From contig JBCCLI010000065.1 in NCBI GenBank assembly GCA_039026975.1, positions 1 to 22,581 of the forward strand: a DNA stretch of 22,581 nt, read 5' to 3'. Positions 1 through 7,423 of this stretch are shown here, one piece after another; the stretch's first letter is position 1, and the number at the start of each line of letters is the position of its first letter. The position numbers and the translations under genes are program-made. The notes below the pieces were generated by a model that did no database searches, was not told the DNA's origin, and was given only the letters and a program-made list of their open reading frames with translations. The stretch comes from JBCBKZ01 sp039026975 (GTDB lineage: Bacteria > Bacteroidota > Bacteroidia > J057).

Positions 1-300
1 ATCAGTAGCTTCTTCGCAGATATTTTTAAAAATAATGCATTGAATAATGGCCTACTAGTCATTCAGACATCAGAAGGGCAGTTACAAGAGCTGCTAGGTA
101 TCATTCAGGATGACCCTACTACTCAGTTTCAAGTAAACCTGGAAGAGCAGACGGTTATTAATGAAAGTAGGGGAGTCTCCTTTTCCTTCGATATAAATAG
201 CTTCAAGAAGTTATGCCTGCTCAACGGCTATGATAATGTAGACTTCCTGAGAAGTAAAACAAAAGAGATTAAAGCTTACGAAGCTAGCTATCATAAGTAA
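1..300 (+). CDS. leuD: 3-isopropylmalate dehydratase small subunit, C-terminal part (5' end outside window)
   Basis: This is the last 99 codons of LeuD, the swivelling small subunit that works with LeuC to isomerise 2-isopropylmalate to 3-isopropylmalate in leucine synthesis (cytoplasm). The frame is open from base 1, so the start lies upstream and the TTG at 40 is an internal Leu codon, not a start. The first visible residues, SSFFADIFKNNALNNGLL, match the family block known in E. coli as FADIFFNNSFNNQLL. The end (KLCLLNGYDNVDF, then IKAYEASYHK) matches the usual LeuD C-terminus, so the stop is the natural one. The intact stop codon abuts a tandem repeat array. leuB follows in the same direction, so this is the tail of a leu operon; leuC is expected upstream but is not visible. 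Confidence 0.93.
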   Translation: MSSFFADIFKNNALNNGLLVIQTSEGQLQELLGIIQDDPTTQFQVNLEEQTVINESRGVSFSFDINSFKKLCLLNGYDNVDFLRSKTKEIKAYEASYHK

Positions 301-406
301 GTCTAAGGCTAGGTTTAAGAGTAAGTCTAAGGTTAAGTCTAAGATTAAGAGCAAGTCTAAGTTTAAAAGTAAGTCTAAGATTAAGAGTAAGTCTAAGAGT
401 AAGAGT
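299..406 (+). repeat. Degenerate hexamer tandem array (AAGTCT AAGNTT AAGAGT type)
   Basis: The array begins on the last two bases of the leuD stop codon. It consists of blocks of 24, 12, 18, 18, 18 and 18 bases, all multiples of six, each opening with AAGTCTAAG. The commonest higher-order unit is the 18-mer AAGTCTAAGATTAAGAGT. The array is frame-neutral. Its +1 frame relative to leuD would read Lys-Ser-Lys-X repeats, but that frame has no ATG, GTG or TTG start between its last upstream stop (248-250) and the array. It looks like a microsatellite-derived intergenic array; no function can be read from it. Confidence 0.85.
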
Positions 407-411
407 AAAGG

Positions 412-480
412 CATTCGAAGTTCATCATTCGTCATTCAATCATTCAAAATTCTATCGTTCATCACTTTCTATTCAACATT
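412..480 (+). repeat. ATTC-rich low-complexity tract before leuB
   Basis: The stretch is built mostly from CATTC, TTCATCATTC and ATTCAA words in irregular succession, with no fixed period. It ends a few bases before the leuB start. Together with the hexamer array it fills the whole leuD-leuB spacer, in which I see no promoter match and no strong hairpin. Confidence 0.5.
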
Positions 481-485
481 AGTAC

Positions 486-1574
486 ATGAGCACACATCAT
501 ATAGCCATTTTACCTGGAGACGGTATAGGTCCAGAAGTAATAAGAGAAGCTAAAAAAGTGTTAGATGCGGTGGCCAGGGTAGCTTCACACTCATTCCAGT
601 ATGAGGAAGGCTTAATAGGAGCGGTGGCTATAGACACTACAGGATCTCCCTTTCCTTCTGATACACTGGCATTGCTAGAGAGAAGTGAGGCCATTCTCTT
701 TGGGGCTATCGGAGATCCTAAGTATGATAATGATCCCTCCGCTAAAGTAAGGCCCGAGCAAGGGTTATTAGCCATGCGTAAGGCTTTGGGATTATTTGTG
801 AATGTGAGACCTGTAGCTAGCTATGAGTTATTAAATGATGCTTCCCCACTAAGAAAGGAAATCATTGAGGGAGTGGACATAGTGGTCTACAGAGAACTGA
901 CAGGCGGAATATACTTTGGAAGTCCAAGAGGAAGATCAGAGGATGGGCAGATGGCCTTTGACACCTGTACCTACAGCCGGGGAGAAATAGAAAGAGTAGC
1001 TGTAAGAGCGTTTGAGGCTGCCAGGAGAAGAAAAAATAAGCTGACCATGGTAGATAAGGCTAATGTGCTGGCTACTTCCCGCCTTTGGAGGGAGGTAGTA
1101 ACGGAAATGGCAGCAAGCCAGTTCCCGGATGTGAACTATGACACCATGTTTGTAGATAATGCTGCCATGAAGCTCATCCAGAATCCAGGCTACTTTGATG
1201 TTATTCTCACAGGAAATCTCTTTGGGGATATACTGTCTGATGCTGCCTCTGTTCTGGCAGGTTCCCTGGGAATGCTACCTTCTGCATCATTAGGAAAGAA
1301 AACCAGCCTTTTTGAGCCAGTTCATGGTTCCTACCCACAGGCTGCTGGCAAAGGCATAGCTAACCCCATGGCAGCTATTCTCTCCGCTGCCATGCTGCTG
1401 GAGGACGGCCTAGGCCTGGTAGAAGAAGCTCATAATGTCAGGAAGGCGGTACTATCTGCCATGGAAAATGGCTTTGTGACAGAAGATATACATGGAGGAA
1501 CTAAAAATACTACAGAGGTAGGGAATTACATAGCTTCTTTTGTGGAGAAAAACTATGCAGTACCAGCATCGTAA
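486..1574 (+). CDS. leuB: 3-isopropylmalate dehydrogenase
   Basis: LeuB oxidises and decarboxylates 3-isopropylmalate to 2-oxoisocaproate using NAD+ and a divalent metal, as a cytoplasmic dimer. At 362 residues it has the usual length (E. coli LeuB is 363). It opens with the family block AILPGDGIGPEV. The signature YRELTGGIYFG lies at about residues 135-145 with the catalytic Tyr, followed by the catalytic Lys in DKANVL (about 191). Metal-ligand aspartates are Asp224 in VDNAAM and Asp248/Asp252 in GNLFGDILSD. The NAD-binding segment HGSYPQAAGKGIANP starts near His280. The ATG start is chosen because the conserved N-terminus begins within five residues. It follows leuD in the same direction across a repetitive spacer. 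Confidence 0.97.
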   Translation: MSTHHIAILPGDGIGPEVIREAKKVLDAVARVASHSFQYEEGLIGAVAIDTTGSPFPSDTLALLERSEAILFGAIGDPKYDNDPSAKVRPEQGLLAMRKALGLFVNVRPVASYELLNDASPLRKEIIEGVDIVVYRELTGGIYFGSPRGRSEDGQMAFDTCTYSRGEIERVAVRAFEAARRRKNKLTMVDKANVLATSRLWREVVTEMAASQFPDVNYDTMFVDNAAMKLIQNPGYFDVILTGNLFGDILSDAASVLAGSLGMLPSASLGKKTSLFEPVHGSYPQAAGKGIANPMAAILSAAMLLEDGLGLVEEAHNVRKAVLSAMENGFVTEDIHGGTKNTTEVGNYIASFVEKNYAVPAS

Positions 1575-1625
1575 GCACATACAACCCACATCTTCCTGAA
1601 AGAAAAGGTTTTTATACTGACCTAC

Positions 1626-2360
1626 ATGCAGAACATCAGTACAATTTTCTCTAAGGAAATAGCCTCTTTCCTAAACTCCTTGATAGCTTACATAGTGATG
1701 GCTGTCTTTCTAGTGGGTGTAGGGGTTTTTTGCTGGTTATTTGAATTTAATATTCTTGAAAATGGATATGCCAGCTTAGAGACGCTGTTTGAATATGCCC
1801 CCTTCATGTTTCTGTTCCTGATTCCTGCTATCACCATGCGGGCCTTTTCAGAAGAAATTAAAACAGGTACCATAGAACTATTGGCTACCAAACCCCTAAC
1901 AGATTGGCAAATTATCATTGGGAAATACTTAGCTGCCGTTTTCCTGGTGTTCCTCTCTTTGCTTCCTACCATCATTTACGCTATCACAGTATACCAGCTG
2001 GGGGATCCCGTAGGGAATATGGATATGGGAGCTACCATAGGAGCCTATATAGGGCTGTTTTTCCTGGGGGCTATTTTCGCCTCCATAGGCCTTTTTACTT
2101 CCGCCCTTACAGATAATCAGATAGTGGCTTTTATACTGGGAGTATTTACCTGTTTCGTGTTTTTTCTAGCTTTTGATTTTCTCTCAGGGGTAAAATCTTT
2201 AAGCGCCGTCAACTCATTTTTACTGAGAATAGGTATACTGGAACACTACCAAAGCATAAGTAGAGGGGTAATAGACACACGTGATGCTTTATACTTTGTG
2301 AGTTTTGTAGGCATAACTTTAGTCCTTACCTGGCAAGTATTCTTATCCAGAAAAAAGTAA
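1626..2360 (+). CDS. gldF: Gliding motility ABC transporter permease GldF
   Basis: This is a 244-residue ABC-2 type integral membrane permease. About six hydrophobic segments are visible, near residues 17-38, 57-72, 100-124, 137-159, 166-187 and 220-240. Between segments 2 and 3 lies the family stretch FSEEIKTGTIELLATKPLTD, typical of ABC-2 permeases beside the ATPase coupling loop. In Flavobacterium johnsoniae GldF works with GldG and the separately encoded ATPase GldA and is needed for gliding; no ATPase gene is in this window. The stop codon overlaps the gldG start by one base (TAATG), which indicates translational coupling. The assignment rests on the permease pattern plus the adjacent gldG. 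Whether the organism glides cannot be told. Confidence 0.9.
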   Translation: MQNISTIFSKEIASFLNSLIAYIVMAVFLVGVGVFCWLFEFNILENGYASLETLFEYAPFMFLFLIPAITMRAFSEEIKTGTIELLATKPLTDWQIIIGKYLAAVFLVFLSLLPTIIYAITVYQLGDPVGNMDMGATIGAYIGLFFLGAIFASIGLFTSALTDNQIVAFILGVFTCFVFFLAFDFLSGVKSLSAVNSFLLRIGILEHYQSISRGVIDTRDALYFVSFVGITLVLTWQVFLSRKK

Positions 2361-4057
2361 TGGCAGAAAAGAAATATAGACAGTTACGTATTCAGGCTTT
2401 GCTGATCATAGCCCTGATCGTATTTGTGAACCTATTAGCCTCTCGCTTTTTTTATAGATGGGACCTGACTAAGGAAAAGCGGTATTCTCTTTCTGAGGTA
2501 AGCAAGCAAACTGCCAGAGAGCTAGCGTCCCCCATGTTGATCTCCATTTACTTAGAAGGGGATTTCCCTCCTGTTATCAGAAAGCTACAGGAAACTATAC
2601 GGACTACTATTCTTGAGATGAAGCAGTATGCAGGTACCCGTTTAGAGTTTGAGTTTGTAGATCCAAGTAAGAATCAGGACTTACTGAAGCAGTTCAGAGA
2701 AAAGAACATAGTCCCTATTCCAGTGAGAATACGCACCTCAGCCACTGATGTAGCCAGGAAAGATATGTTTCCGGTAGCCCTGTTCAGGTATAAGGGAAAA
2801 GAACAATATGTCAACTTTCTTAAAGGCTGTGTGTACCCCTCCGGAGAAGTGAATTTTGAAAAAGCGGAAGCAGACCTGGAATATAAGCTGACATCTACCA
2901 TCCGGAATCTTAGTAAGGAAGAAGGGGGAGTAGTGGTGTTACTTCAAGGGCATGGAGAGAAGAAATTAGAAGAGTTACCCCTGGACCTACTGGCAGATAT
3001 TCAGAACTCCTATAATCTATTCACATTTGATATGAAGGCTAACCCAGGCCAAAGCTTAAGTCCTGACATAGATGTGCTGATGGTCTTTGATCCGGTAGCC
3101 TCTTTTTCTGAGAGAGATAAGTATGAACTAGACCAGTATCTCATCCGGGGAGGGAGCATACTGTGGGTAGTAGATCAGGAAGCTGTAGACCTGGACCTAT
3201 ACCAGAAGAGGGCTACCCTTACGGAACTACGGGAACTCAACCTGGATGACATGTTTAACCGCTACGGATTTAAAATAAACTACAATCTGGTCCAGGACAT
3301 CAATTGTGAAAAAACAGAAGTGTTTAGAGAGGGTCCATCAGGTGGGATCTTTGATGCTTATCCCTGGATATTCTATCCACTTATTTACTCCTTTTCTGAT
3401 AATCCTATTGCCAGGAATGTAGAGACGCTACTATTGAGAAACGCTTCCAGCATAGATACCTTTTCTCAAGAGAATGTAAAGAAAACGGTACTTATGCGCA
3501 CCTCTCCTAATAGCAGAACAATAGATGGGAAGCAGTTTATAGACTTAAACCAGTATTTACTAGCCCCGCCTCCTGAGCAGCTGTTTATAGGGAAAGGACC
3601 ACATACTACTGCTCTGTTACTGGAAGGGCTATTTCCCTCTGTATTTACTGGCAGGGTAAGTGAAGAAATACTGTTAGATTCCCTGGCTACAGAAATGCCT
3701 ACCGCTACCTTTGGGACACAGAATAATCCCCTAGCACCTGGAAAGATGCTGGTTATATCAGATGGTGATTTTGTCATGTCTAAAAGTAACAGAGGGGAAC
3801 CTTCCCCCTACCTGCCTTATGATAATAAGGTTTTCTTGATGAATGCTATTGACTATCTGGGAGGAGATATAGCTCTTACCCAGATTAGGTCTAAGGAAGT
3901 AGTAGACAGAAGGCTCGATAGAAGAAAGATAGCGGAGAATGAAATATTCATAAAAAGCCTCAACTTATTACTACCTATAGGGCTGATTCTCGTATTTGGG
4001 CTGATCAGGTATATATGGCGTAGGAGGAAATTTTCCTCTTCTGAAAAAATGCGATAA
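2360..4057 (+). CDS. gldG: Gliding motility-associated ABC transporter component GldG
   Basis: The protein has 565 residues with the ABC_transp_aux (GldG/IFT52-like) layout. One N-terminal membrane anchor lies at about residues 10-30 (ALLIIALIVFVNLLASRFF). A large periplasmic region includes the typical FVDPSKN and the VVVLLQGHGEKK segment. A C-terminal membrane helix (LLPIGLILVFGLIRYIW) ends in a basic tail. It shares one base with the gldF stop, so the two are co-translated. The family is required with GldF and GldA for gliding and chitin use in F. johnsoniae; the substrate is unknown. The last 40 residues carry many charged Arg/Lys/Asp before the helix, as usual. No other gld or sprA-type gene is visible. 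Confidence 0.9.
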   Translation: MAEKKYRQLRIQALLIIALIVFVNLLASRFFYRWDLTKEKRYSLSEVSKQTARELASPMLISIYLEGDFPPVIRKLQETIRTTILEMKQYAGTRLEFEFVDPSKNQDLLKQFREKNIVPIPVRIRTSATDVARKDMFPVALFRYKGKEQYVNFLKGCVYPSGEVNFEKAEADLEYKLTSTIRNLSKEEGGVVVLLQGHGEKKLEELPLDLLADIQNSYNLFTFDMKANPGQSLSPDIDVLMVFDPVASFSERDKYELDQYLIRGGSILWVVDQEAVDLDLYQKRATLTELRELNLDDMFNRYGFKINYNLVQDINCEKTEVFREGPSGGIFDAYPWIFYPLIYSFSDNPIARNVETLLLRNASSIDTFSQENVKKTVLMRTSPNSRTIDGKQFIDLNQYLLAPPPEQLFIGKGPHTTALLLEGLFPSVFTGRVSEEILLDSLATEMPTATFGTQNNPLAPGKMLVISDGDFVMSKSNRGEPSPYLPYDNKVFLMNAIDYLGGDIALTQIRSKEVVDRRLDRRKIAENEIFIKSLNLLLPIGLILVFGLIRYIWRRRKFSSSEKMR

Positions 4058-4072
4058 TATTTACTAATGGGG

Positions 4073-4104
4073 TTTGGCTATTCAAAATCTTTTGTCTACC
4101 TTGC
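4073..4104 (+). promoter_or_regulatory. Candidate Bacteroidota sigma-A promoter for the str cluster
   Basis: TTTG at 4073-4076 is followed after 20 bases by TACCTTGC at 4097-4104. The Bacteroidota primary promoter consensus is a -33 TTTG and a -7 TAnnTTTG at about this spacing. The -33 box is perfect; the -7 box matches at TA and TT but not at the last two bases. Transcription would begin about 4110 and give an rpsL leader of roughly 320 bases. The same promoter would sit upstream of the candidate gldG terminator, so the two calls are partly in tension. Confidence 0.3.
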
Positions 4105-4161
4105 GCTTCCATTTATGGGAGGTGCTACATTTCTTACGTATGTTAGAAATGAAAACCTTCA

Positions 4162-4190
4162 GATAGAGAGCTCGTTCTCATTATCTTTTT
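4162..4190 (+). terminator. Possible intrinsic terminator or attenuator downstream of gldG
   Basis: GATA-GAGA at 4162-4169 can pair with TCTC at 4176-4179 and TATC at 4182-4185 around a six-base loop, with AT bulged in the 3' arm. Five T residues follow at 4186-4190. The stem is short and AT-rich, so it is a weak candidate. It could end gldG transcription or act as an attenuator within the rpsL leader. Confidence 0.35.
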
Positions 4191-4196
4191 AAAACC

Positions 4197-4327
4197 ACTT
4201 CAAGGCTATGCCTCAGTAATAATCTGAAGTATCCAGGAAGTGAGAAAGTGGATGTTGACTGGAGGTAGATACCTTTAAGAATGTTCATCTGAAGCACCTT
4301 GGTGCACAGTCCCTTCACTTTACTCAC
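4197..4327 (+). promoter_or_regulatory. Candidate structured 5' leader RNA upstream of rpsL
   Basis: This lies in the 373-base gene-free stretch between gldG and rpsL. Two adjoining foldable units are visible. Unit 1 has ACTTCA (4197-4202) pairing with TGAAGT (4225-4230) and AGGC/GCCT (4203-4206 with 4210-4213) stacked on it, with an 11-base bulge. Unit 2 is a long closing stem: GTGAG and AAAGTG (4240-4250) pair with CACTTT and CTCAC (4316-4321, 4323-4327), with one bulged A. After an internal loop, GACTG (4257-4261) pairs with CAGTC (4307-4311). Inside are two small hairpins, AGGT/ACCT (4263-4274) and GCAC/GTGC (4294-4305). I do not recognise it as a known riboswitch class. An autoregulatory ribosomal-protein leader is the natural inference. 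The remaining 100 bases before rpsL are AT-rich with only a GTTGCAAC palindrome at 4404-4411. Confidence 0.45.
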
Positions 4328-4430
4328 CCCGTACGGAGATTATTTATTAAGTGGTTCAGATAGCAAAATAATGTGTTGTCTGATATTTTTTTATAGGTAA
4401 GAAGTTGCAACGATTTTATATAAAAACTAA

Positions 4431-4805
4431 ATGCCAACTATTTCGCAATTAGTAAGGAAAGGAAGAAAGGTCAAGGCGGAGAACAGTAAGTCTCCCGCAC
4501 TGGATTCCTGTCCACAAAGAAGAGGGGTTTGCTTGAGGGTGTATACCACCACTCCAAAGAAGCCTAATTCTGCCCTTAGAAAAGTAGCTAGGGTAAGGCT
4601 TTCTAATGCTAAAGAAGTGAATGCCTACATAGGAGGAGAAGGGCATAATCTACAGGAGCACTCTATCGTGCTGGTAAGAGGGGGAAGAGTAAAGGATTTA
4701 CCTGGAGTGAGATATCACGTAGTAAGGGGAGCCTTGGATACAGCAGGTGTGGAAGATAGAAAACAAGGACGTTCTAAATACGGCGCTAAAAGGCCTAAGA
4801 AATAA
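4431..4805 (+). CDS. rpsL: 30S ribosomal protein S12
   Basis: S12 sits at the decoding centre of the small subunit and controls tRNA selection accuracy. Its 124 residues match the family length. The TTTPKKPNSALRK loop holds Lys43 and Lys44 and the second loop RGGRVKDLPGVRYH holds Lys88 and Asp89 (numbering includes Met). These are the unmutated residues at the sites where streptomycin-resistance changes usually fall. It is the first gene of the str group, five bases ahead of rpsG, and is preceded by a long, foldable, gene-free leader. There is no Shine-Dalgarno sequence; the start sits in an A-rich stretch. Confidence 0.98.
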   Translation: MPTISQLVRKGRKVKAENSKSPALDSCPQRRGVCLRVYTTTPKKPNSALRKVARVRLSNAKEVNAYIGGEGHNLQEHSIVLVRGGRVKDLPGVRYHVVRGALDTAGVEDRKQGRSKYGAKRPKK

Positions 4806-4810
4806 ATAGT

Positions 4811-5278
4811 ATGAGGAAATCAAGACCTAAAGAGCGGAAACACTTGCCAGATCCAAAATATAATGATCAACTGGTGAGTAAATTTGTGAGAAGCCTCATG
4901 GTAGACGGGAAGAAGAGTACAGCCTTCAGAATTTTTTATGGAGCTATGGAAATCGTAGAGTCCCGTACTGATGCTGGTGGACTAGAAGTATTCAAAGCGG
5001 CACTGAATAATATCATGCCTGCTGTGGAAGTGAAAAGTAGAAGAGTAGGTGGGTCTACCTTCCAGGTACCCACTGAGGTGAAGCCCAAGCGCAAAATAGG
5101 ACTTGGAATTAAGTGGTTAATCAAGTATTCCAAGGCTCGCAATGGGAAGTCCATGAAGGACAAGTTAGCAGCAGAGATCTTGGCAGCAGCTAATGGTGAG
5201 GGAGCGGCAGTAAAGAAGAAGGAGGATACGCACCGTATGGCAGAGGCTAACAGAGCTTTTTCACATTTCAGATTTTAA
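4811..5278 (+). CDS. rpsG: 30S ribosomal protein S7
   Basis: S7 nucleates assembly of the 30S head by binding the 3' major domain of 16S rRNA, and lines the E site. At 155 residues it has the bacterial length. Recognisable blocks are RKSRPKERKHLPDPKYND at the N-terminus, FVRSLMVDGKKSTAFRIFY, and VEVKSRRVGGSTFQVPTEV, the beta-hairpin that contacts E-site tRNA. The C-terminus THRMAEANRAFSHFRF is the usual end. It lies 5 bases after rpsL and 42 before fusA. In E. coli S7 represses its own operon from the rpsL-rpsG junction; here that junction is too short for such a site, so any control would have to act elsewhere. Confidence 0.98.
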   Translation: MRKSRPKERKHLPDPKYNDQLVSKFVRSLMVDGKKSTAFRIFYGAMEIVESRTDAGGLEVFKAALNNIMPAVEVKSRRVGGSTFQVPTEVKPKRKIGLGIKWLIKYSKARNGKSMKDKLAAEILAAANGEGAAVKKKEDTHRMAEANRAFSHFRF

Positions 5279-5320
5279 CTTATTCCATATACTACAAAGT
5301 AACTAACGGAGATTTAACCA

Positions 5321-7423
5321 ATGAAAAAGGTACCCCTTAAACATATCCGAAACATAGGAATCAGTGCTCACATTGATGCAGGTAAAACTACCACTACGGA
5401 GCGGATTCTTTACTACACCGGCCTTTCTCATAAAATCGGAGAGGTGCATGATGGTGCAGCTACTATGGACTGGATGGAGCAGGAGCAGGAGAGAGGGATT
5501 ACCATCACATCCGCCGCTACTACTACTTACTGGCCATATGAAGATGTGCGCCACCGTATTAACATCATTGATACACCTGGACACGTGGACTTTACGGTAG
5601 AAGTAGAACGTTCACTCCGTGTACTGGATGGAGCTGTGGCACTTTTCTGTTCTGTAGGAGCAGTAGAGCCTCAGAGTGAAACTGTGTGGCGTCAGATGGA
5701 AAAGTATAAAGTACCCCGTATTGGATTTGTAAATAAAATGGACCGTTCAGGAGCAGACTTCTTTGAAGCTGTCAAGCAGGTAAAGGATATGCTGAACGGT
5801 AACCCGGTACCTATACAGGTGCCTATAGGGGCAGAGGTAGACTTTAAAGGAGTTGTTGACCTAATAGAGAATAAAGCCATAGTTTGGAATGAAGATGACA
5901 TGGGGATGACCTATGAGGAGATCGAAATTCCAGAAGACTTAGTAGATACAGTAGAAGAGTGGAGAGGGTTTATGATAGAGGCTATTGCCGAGTTTGATGA
6001 TGATCTCCTGGAAAAATTCTTTGAAGATCCGGATTCTATTACTGTAGAAGAAACTAAGAAGGCACTTCGTGATGCTACCCTTTCTCGTAAGATTACACCT
6101 ATGATGTGTGGATCTGCCTTCAAGAACAAGGGCGTTCAGGCATTACTAGATGCAGTTTGTTACCTACTACCCGCACCTACTGAAGTAGACGCGGTAGAAG
6201 GAATTAATCCTGATACTGAGGAAACAGAGACTCGTTCAGCAGATGTTGATGCGCCTTTCACAGCATTAGCATTTAAAATTATGACTGATCCTTACGTGGG
6301 ACGTCTGACCTTCTTCCGTGTTTACTCGGGAGCGCTGGATGCTGGTTCTTACGTGCTAAATAATAGAAGCGGAGATAAAGGTAGAGTGGGACGTATTCTG
6401 CAGATGCACTCTAACAAGCAGAATGAGATCAAGCGGGTAGAAGCCGGGGATATTGCAGCAGCTGTAGGGCTGAAAAATATCCGTACAGGAGATACTCTAA
6501 CAGATATGGATCATCCATTAAATCTGGAATCCATCGAATTTCCTGATCCAGTAATCAAGCTGGCCATAGAGCCTAAGTCTCAAAAGGATGAAGATAAATT
6601 AGGGACAGGCCTAGCAAAGTTATCTGAAGAAGATCCGACTTTTAGAGCTAGTACAGATGAGGAGACAGGCCAGACCATCATTGCTGGAATGGGAGAGCTT
6701 CACCTGGAGATTATCGTTGACCGTTTGAGAAGAGAATTTAAGGTAGAAGTCAGCCAAGGGCAGCCTCAGGTATCTTATCGTGAAGCTATTCTAGGAAGTG
6801 TGGATCACAGAGAAACCTATAAGAAGCAGACCGGTGGTCGTGGTAAGTTTGCAGATATCTCAGTAGAGATAATGCCTACGGATAATGGGCAAGGGTTCGA
6901 GTTTGTGAACGAGATTAAAGGAGGATCTATTCCTAAAGAATTTATTCCTTCTGTGGAGAAAGGACTGAGAGAAGCTATGGGTAACGGGGTACTAGCTGGA
7001 TATCCGCTAGAAGGATTGAAAGTCAGGCTGTATGATGGAAGCTTCCACGCAGTAGACTCAGACCAGCTCTCTTTCGAATTGGCAGGTCGCCTGGCATTCA
7101 GAAATGCCGCAGGTAAAGCCAAGCCAGTATTAAAAGAGCCTATCATGGCCGTAGAGGTAGTTACGCCCGAAGAATACATGGGTAGCGTAGTAGGAGACCT
7201 AAACAGAAGAAGAGGAAAGATAGAGGAGATGGGAGATCGTGGAAACTCTAAAGTGGTAAAAGCCAAAGTGCCTTTATCTGAACTGTTTGGATATGTTACT
7301 TCTCTAAGAACCATTTCTTCAGGACGTGCATCTTCCACTATGCAGTTTTCTCACTATGAGCAAACGCCAAATAATATTCAAGAAGAAGTTGTGGCAAAAG
7401 TAAAAGGATTGGCTAAGGCATAG
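5321..7423 (+). CDS. fusA: Elongation factor G
   Basis: EF-G is the GTPase that drives tRNA-mRNA translocation and, with RRF, ribosome recycling. All five G motifs region by region fit: AHIDAGKTT (G1, from residue 16), DTPGH (84-88, with the catalytic His), NKMD (138-141) and GSAFKNKG (from 264). Domain II follows with DPYVGRLTFFRVYSG, then domain III with LHLEIIVDRLRREF, and domain IV/V with YRETYKK-like QTGGRGKFADISVEI and PEEYMGSVVGDLNRRRG. Length 700 is typical. It is canonical fusA, since it sits in the str group, rather than the fusA2 paralogue. Its final seven codons form the left arm of a perfect hairpin (see 7402-7435). Confidence 0.98.
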   Translation: MKKVPLKHIRNIGISAHIDAGKTTTTERILYYTGLSHKIGEVHDGAATMDWMEQEQERGITITSAATTTYWPYEDVRHRINIIDTPGHVDFTVEVERSLRVLDGAVALFCSVGAVEPQSETVWRQMEKYKVPRIGFVNKMDRSGADFFEAVKQVKDMLNGNPVPIQVPIGAEVDFKGVVDLIENKAIVWNEDDMGMTYEEIEIPEDLVDTVEEWRGFMIEAIAEFDDDLLEKFFEDPDSITVEETKKALRDATLSRKITPMMCGSAFKNKGVQALLDAVCYLLPAPTEVDAVEGINPDTEETETRSADVDAPFTALAFKIMTDPYVGRLTFFRVYSGALDAGSYVLNNRSGDKGRVGRILQMHSNKQNEIKRVEAGDIAAAVGLKNIRTGDTLTDMDHPLNLESIEFPDPVIKLAIEPKSQKDEDKLGTGLAKLSEEDPTFRASTDEETGQTIIAGMGELHLEIIVDRLRREFKVEVSQGQPQVSYREAILGSVDHRETYKKQTGGRGKFADISVEIMPTDNGQGFEFVNEIKGGSIPKEFIPSVEKGLREAMGNGVLAGYPLEGLKVRLYDGSFHAVDSDQLSFELAGRLAFRNAAGKAKPVLKEPIMAVEVVTPEEYMGSVVGDLNRRRGKIEEMGDRGNSKVVKAKVPLSELFGYVTSLRTISSGRASSTMQFSHYEQTPNNIQEEVVAKVKGLAKA

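Noticed and set aside
40..42. TTG as a start for a small protein
   Set aside because: The frame is open upstream to base 1 and the residues before it (SSFFADIFKNNA) belong to LeuD; the TTG is an internal Leu codon.
211..435. Leu-rich open frame on the minus strand over the hexamer array
   Set aside because: It is the mirror of the tandem repeat (Leu-Leu-Asp-Leu repeats come from the period-6 DNA) and overlaps the real leuD end; there is no family resemblance.
4329..4430. A second promoter directly before rpsL
   Set aside because: TTG at 4376-4378 is present, but no TAnnTTTG box lies at the right distance; the nearest candidate, TAGGTAAG, is too close and a poor match.
4431..4805. Streptomycin-resistance type S12
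   Set aside because: Lys43 and Lys88 (numbered with Met) are the unmutated residues, so there is no sign of a resistance mutation.
6817..7338. 173-codon open frame on the minus strand inside fusA
   Set aside because: It is antisense to a highly conserved EF-G domain, shows no family motif, and its composition reflects the fusA codons.
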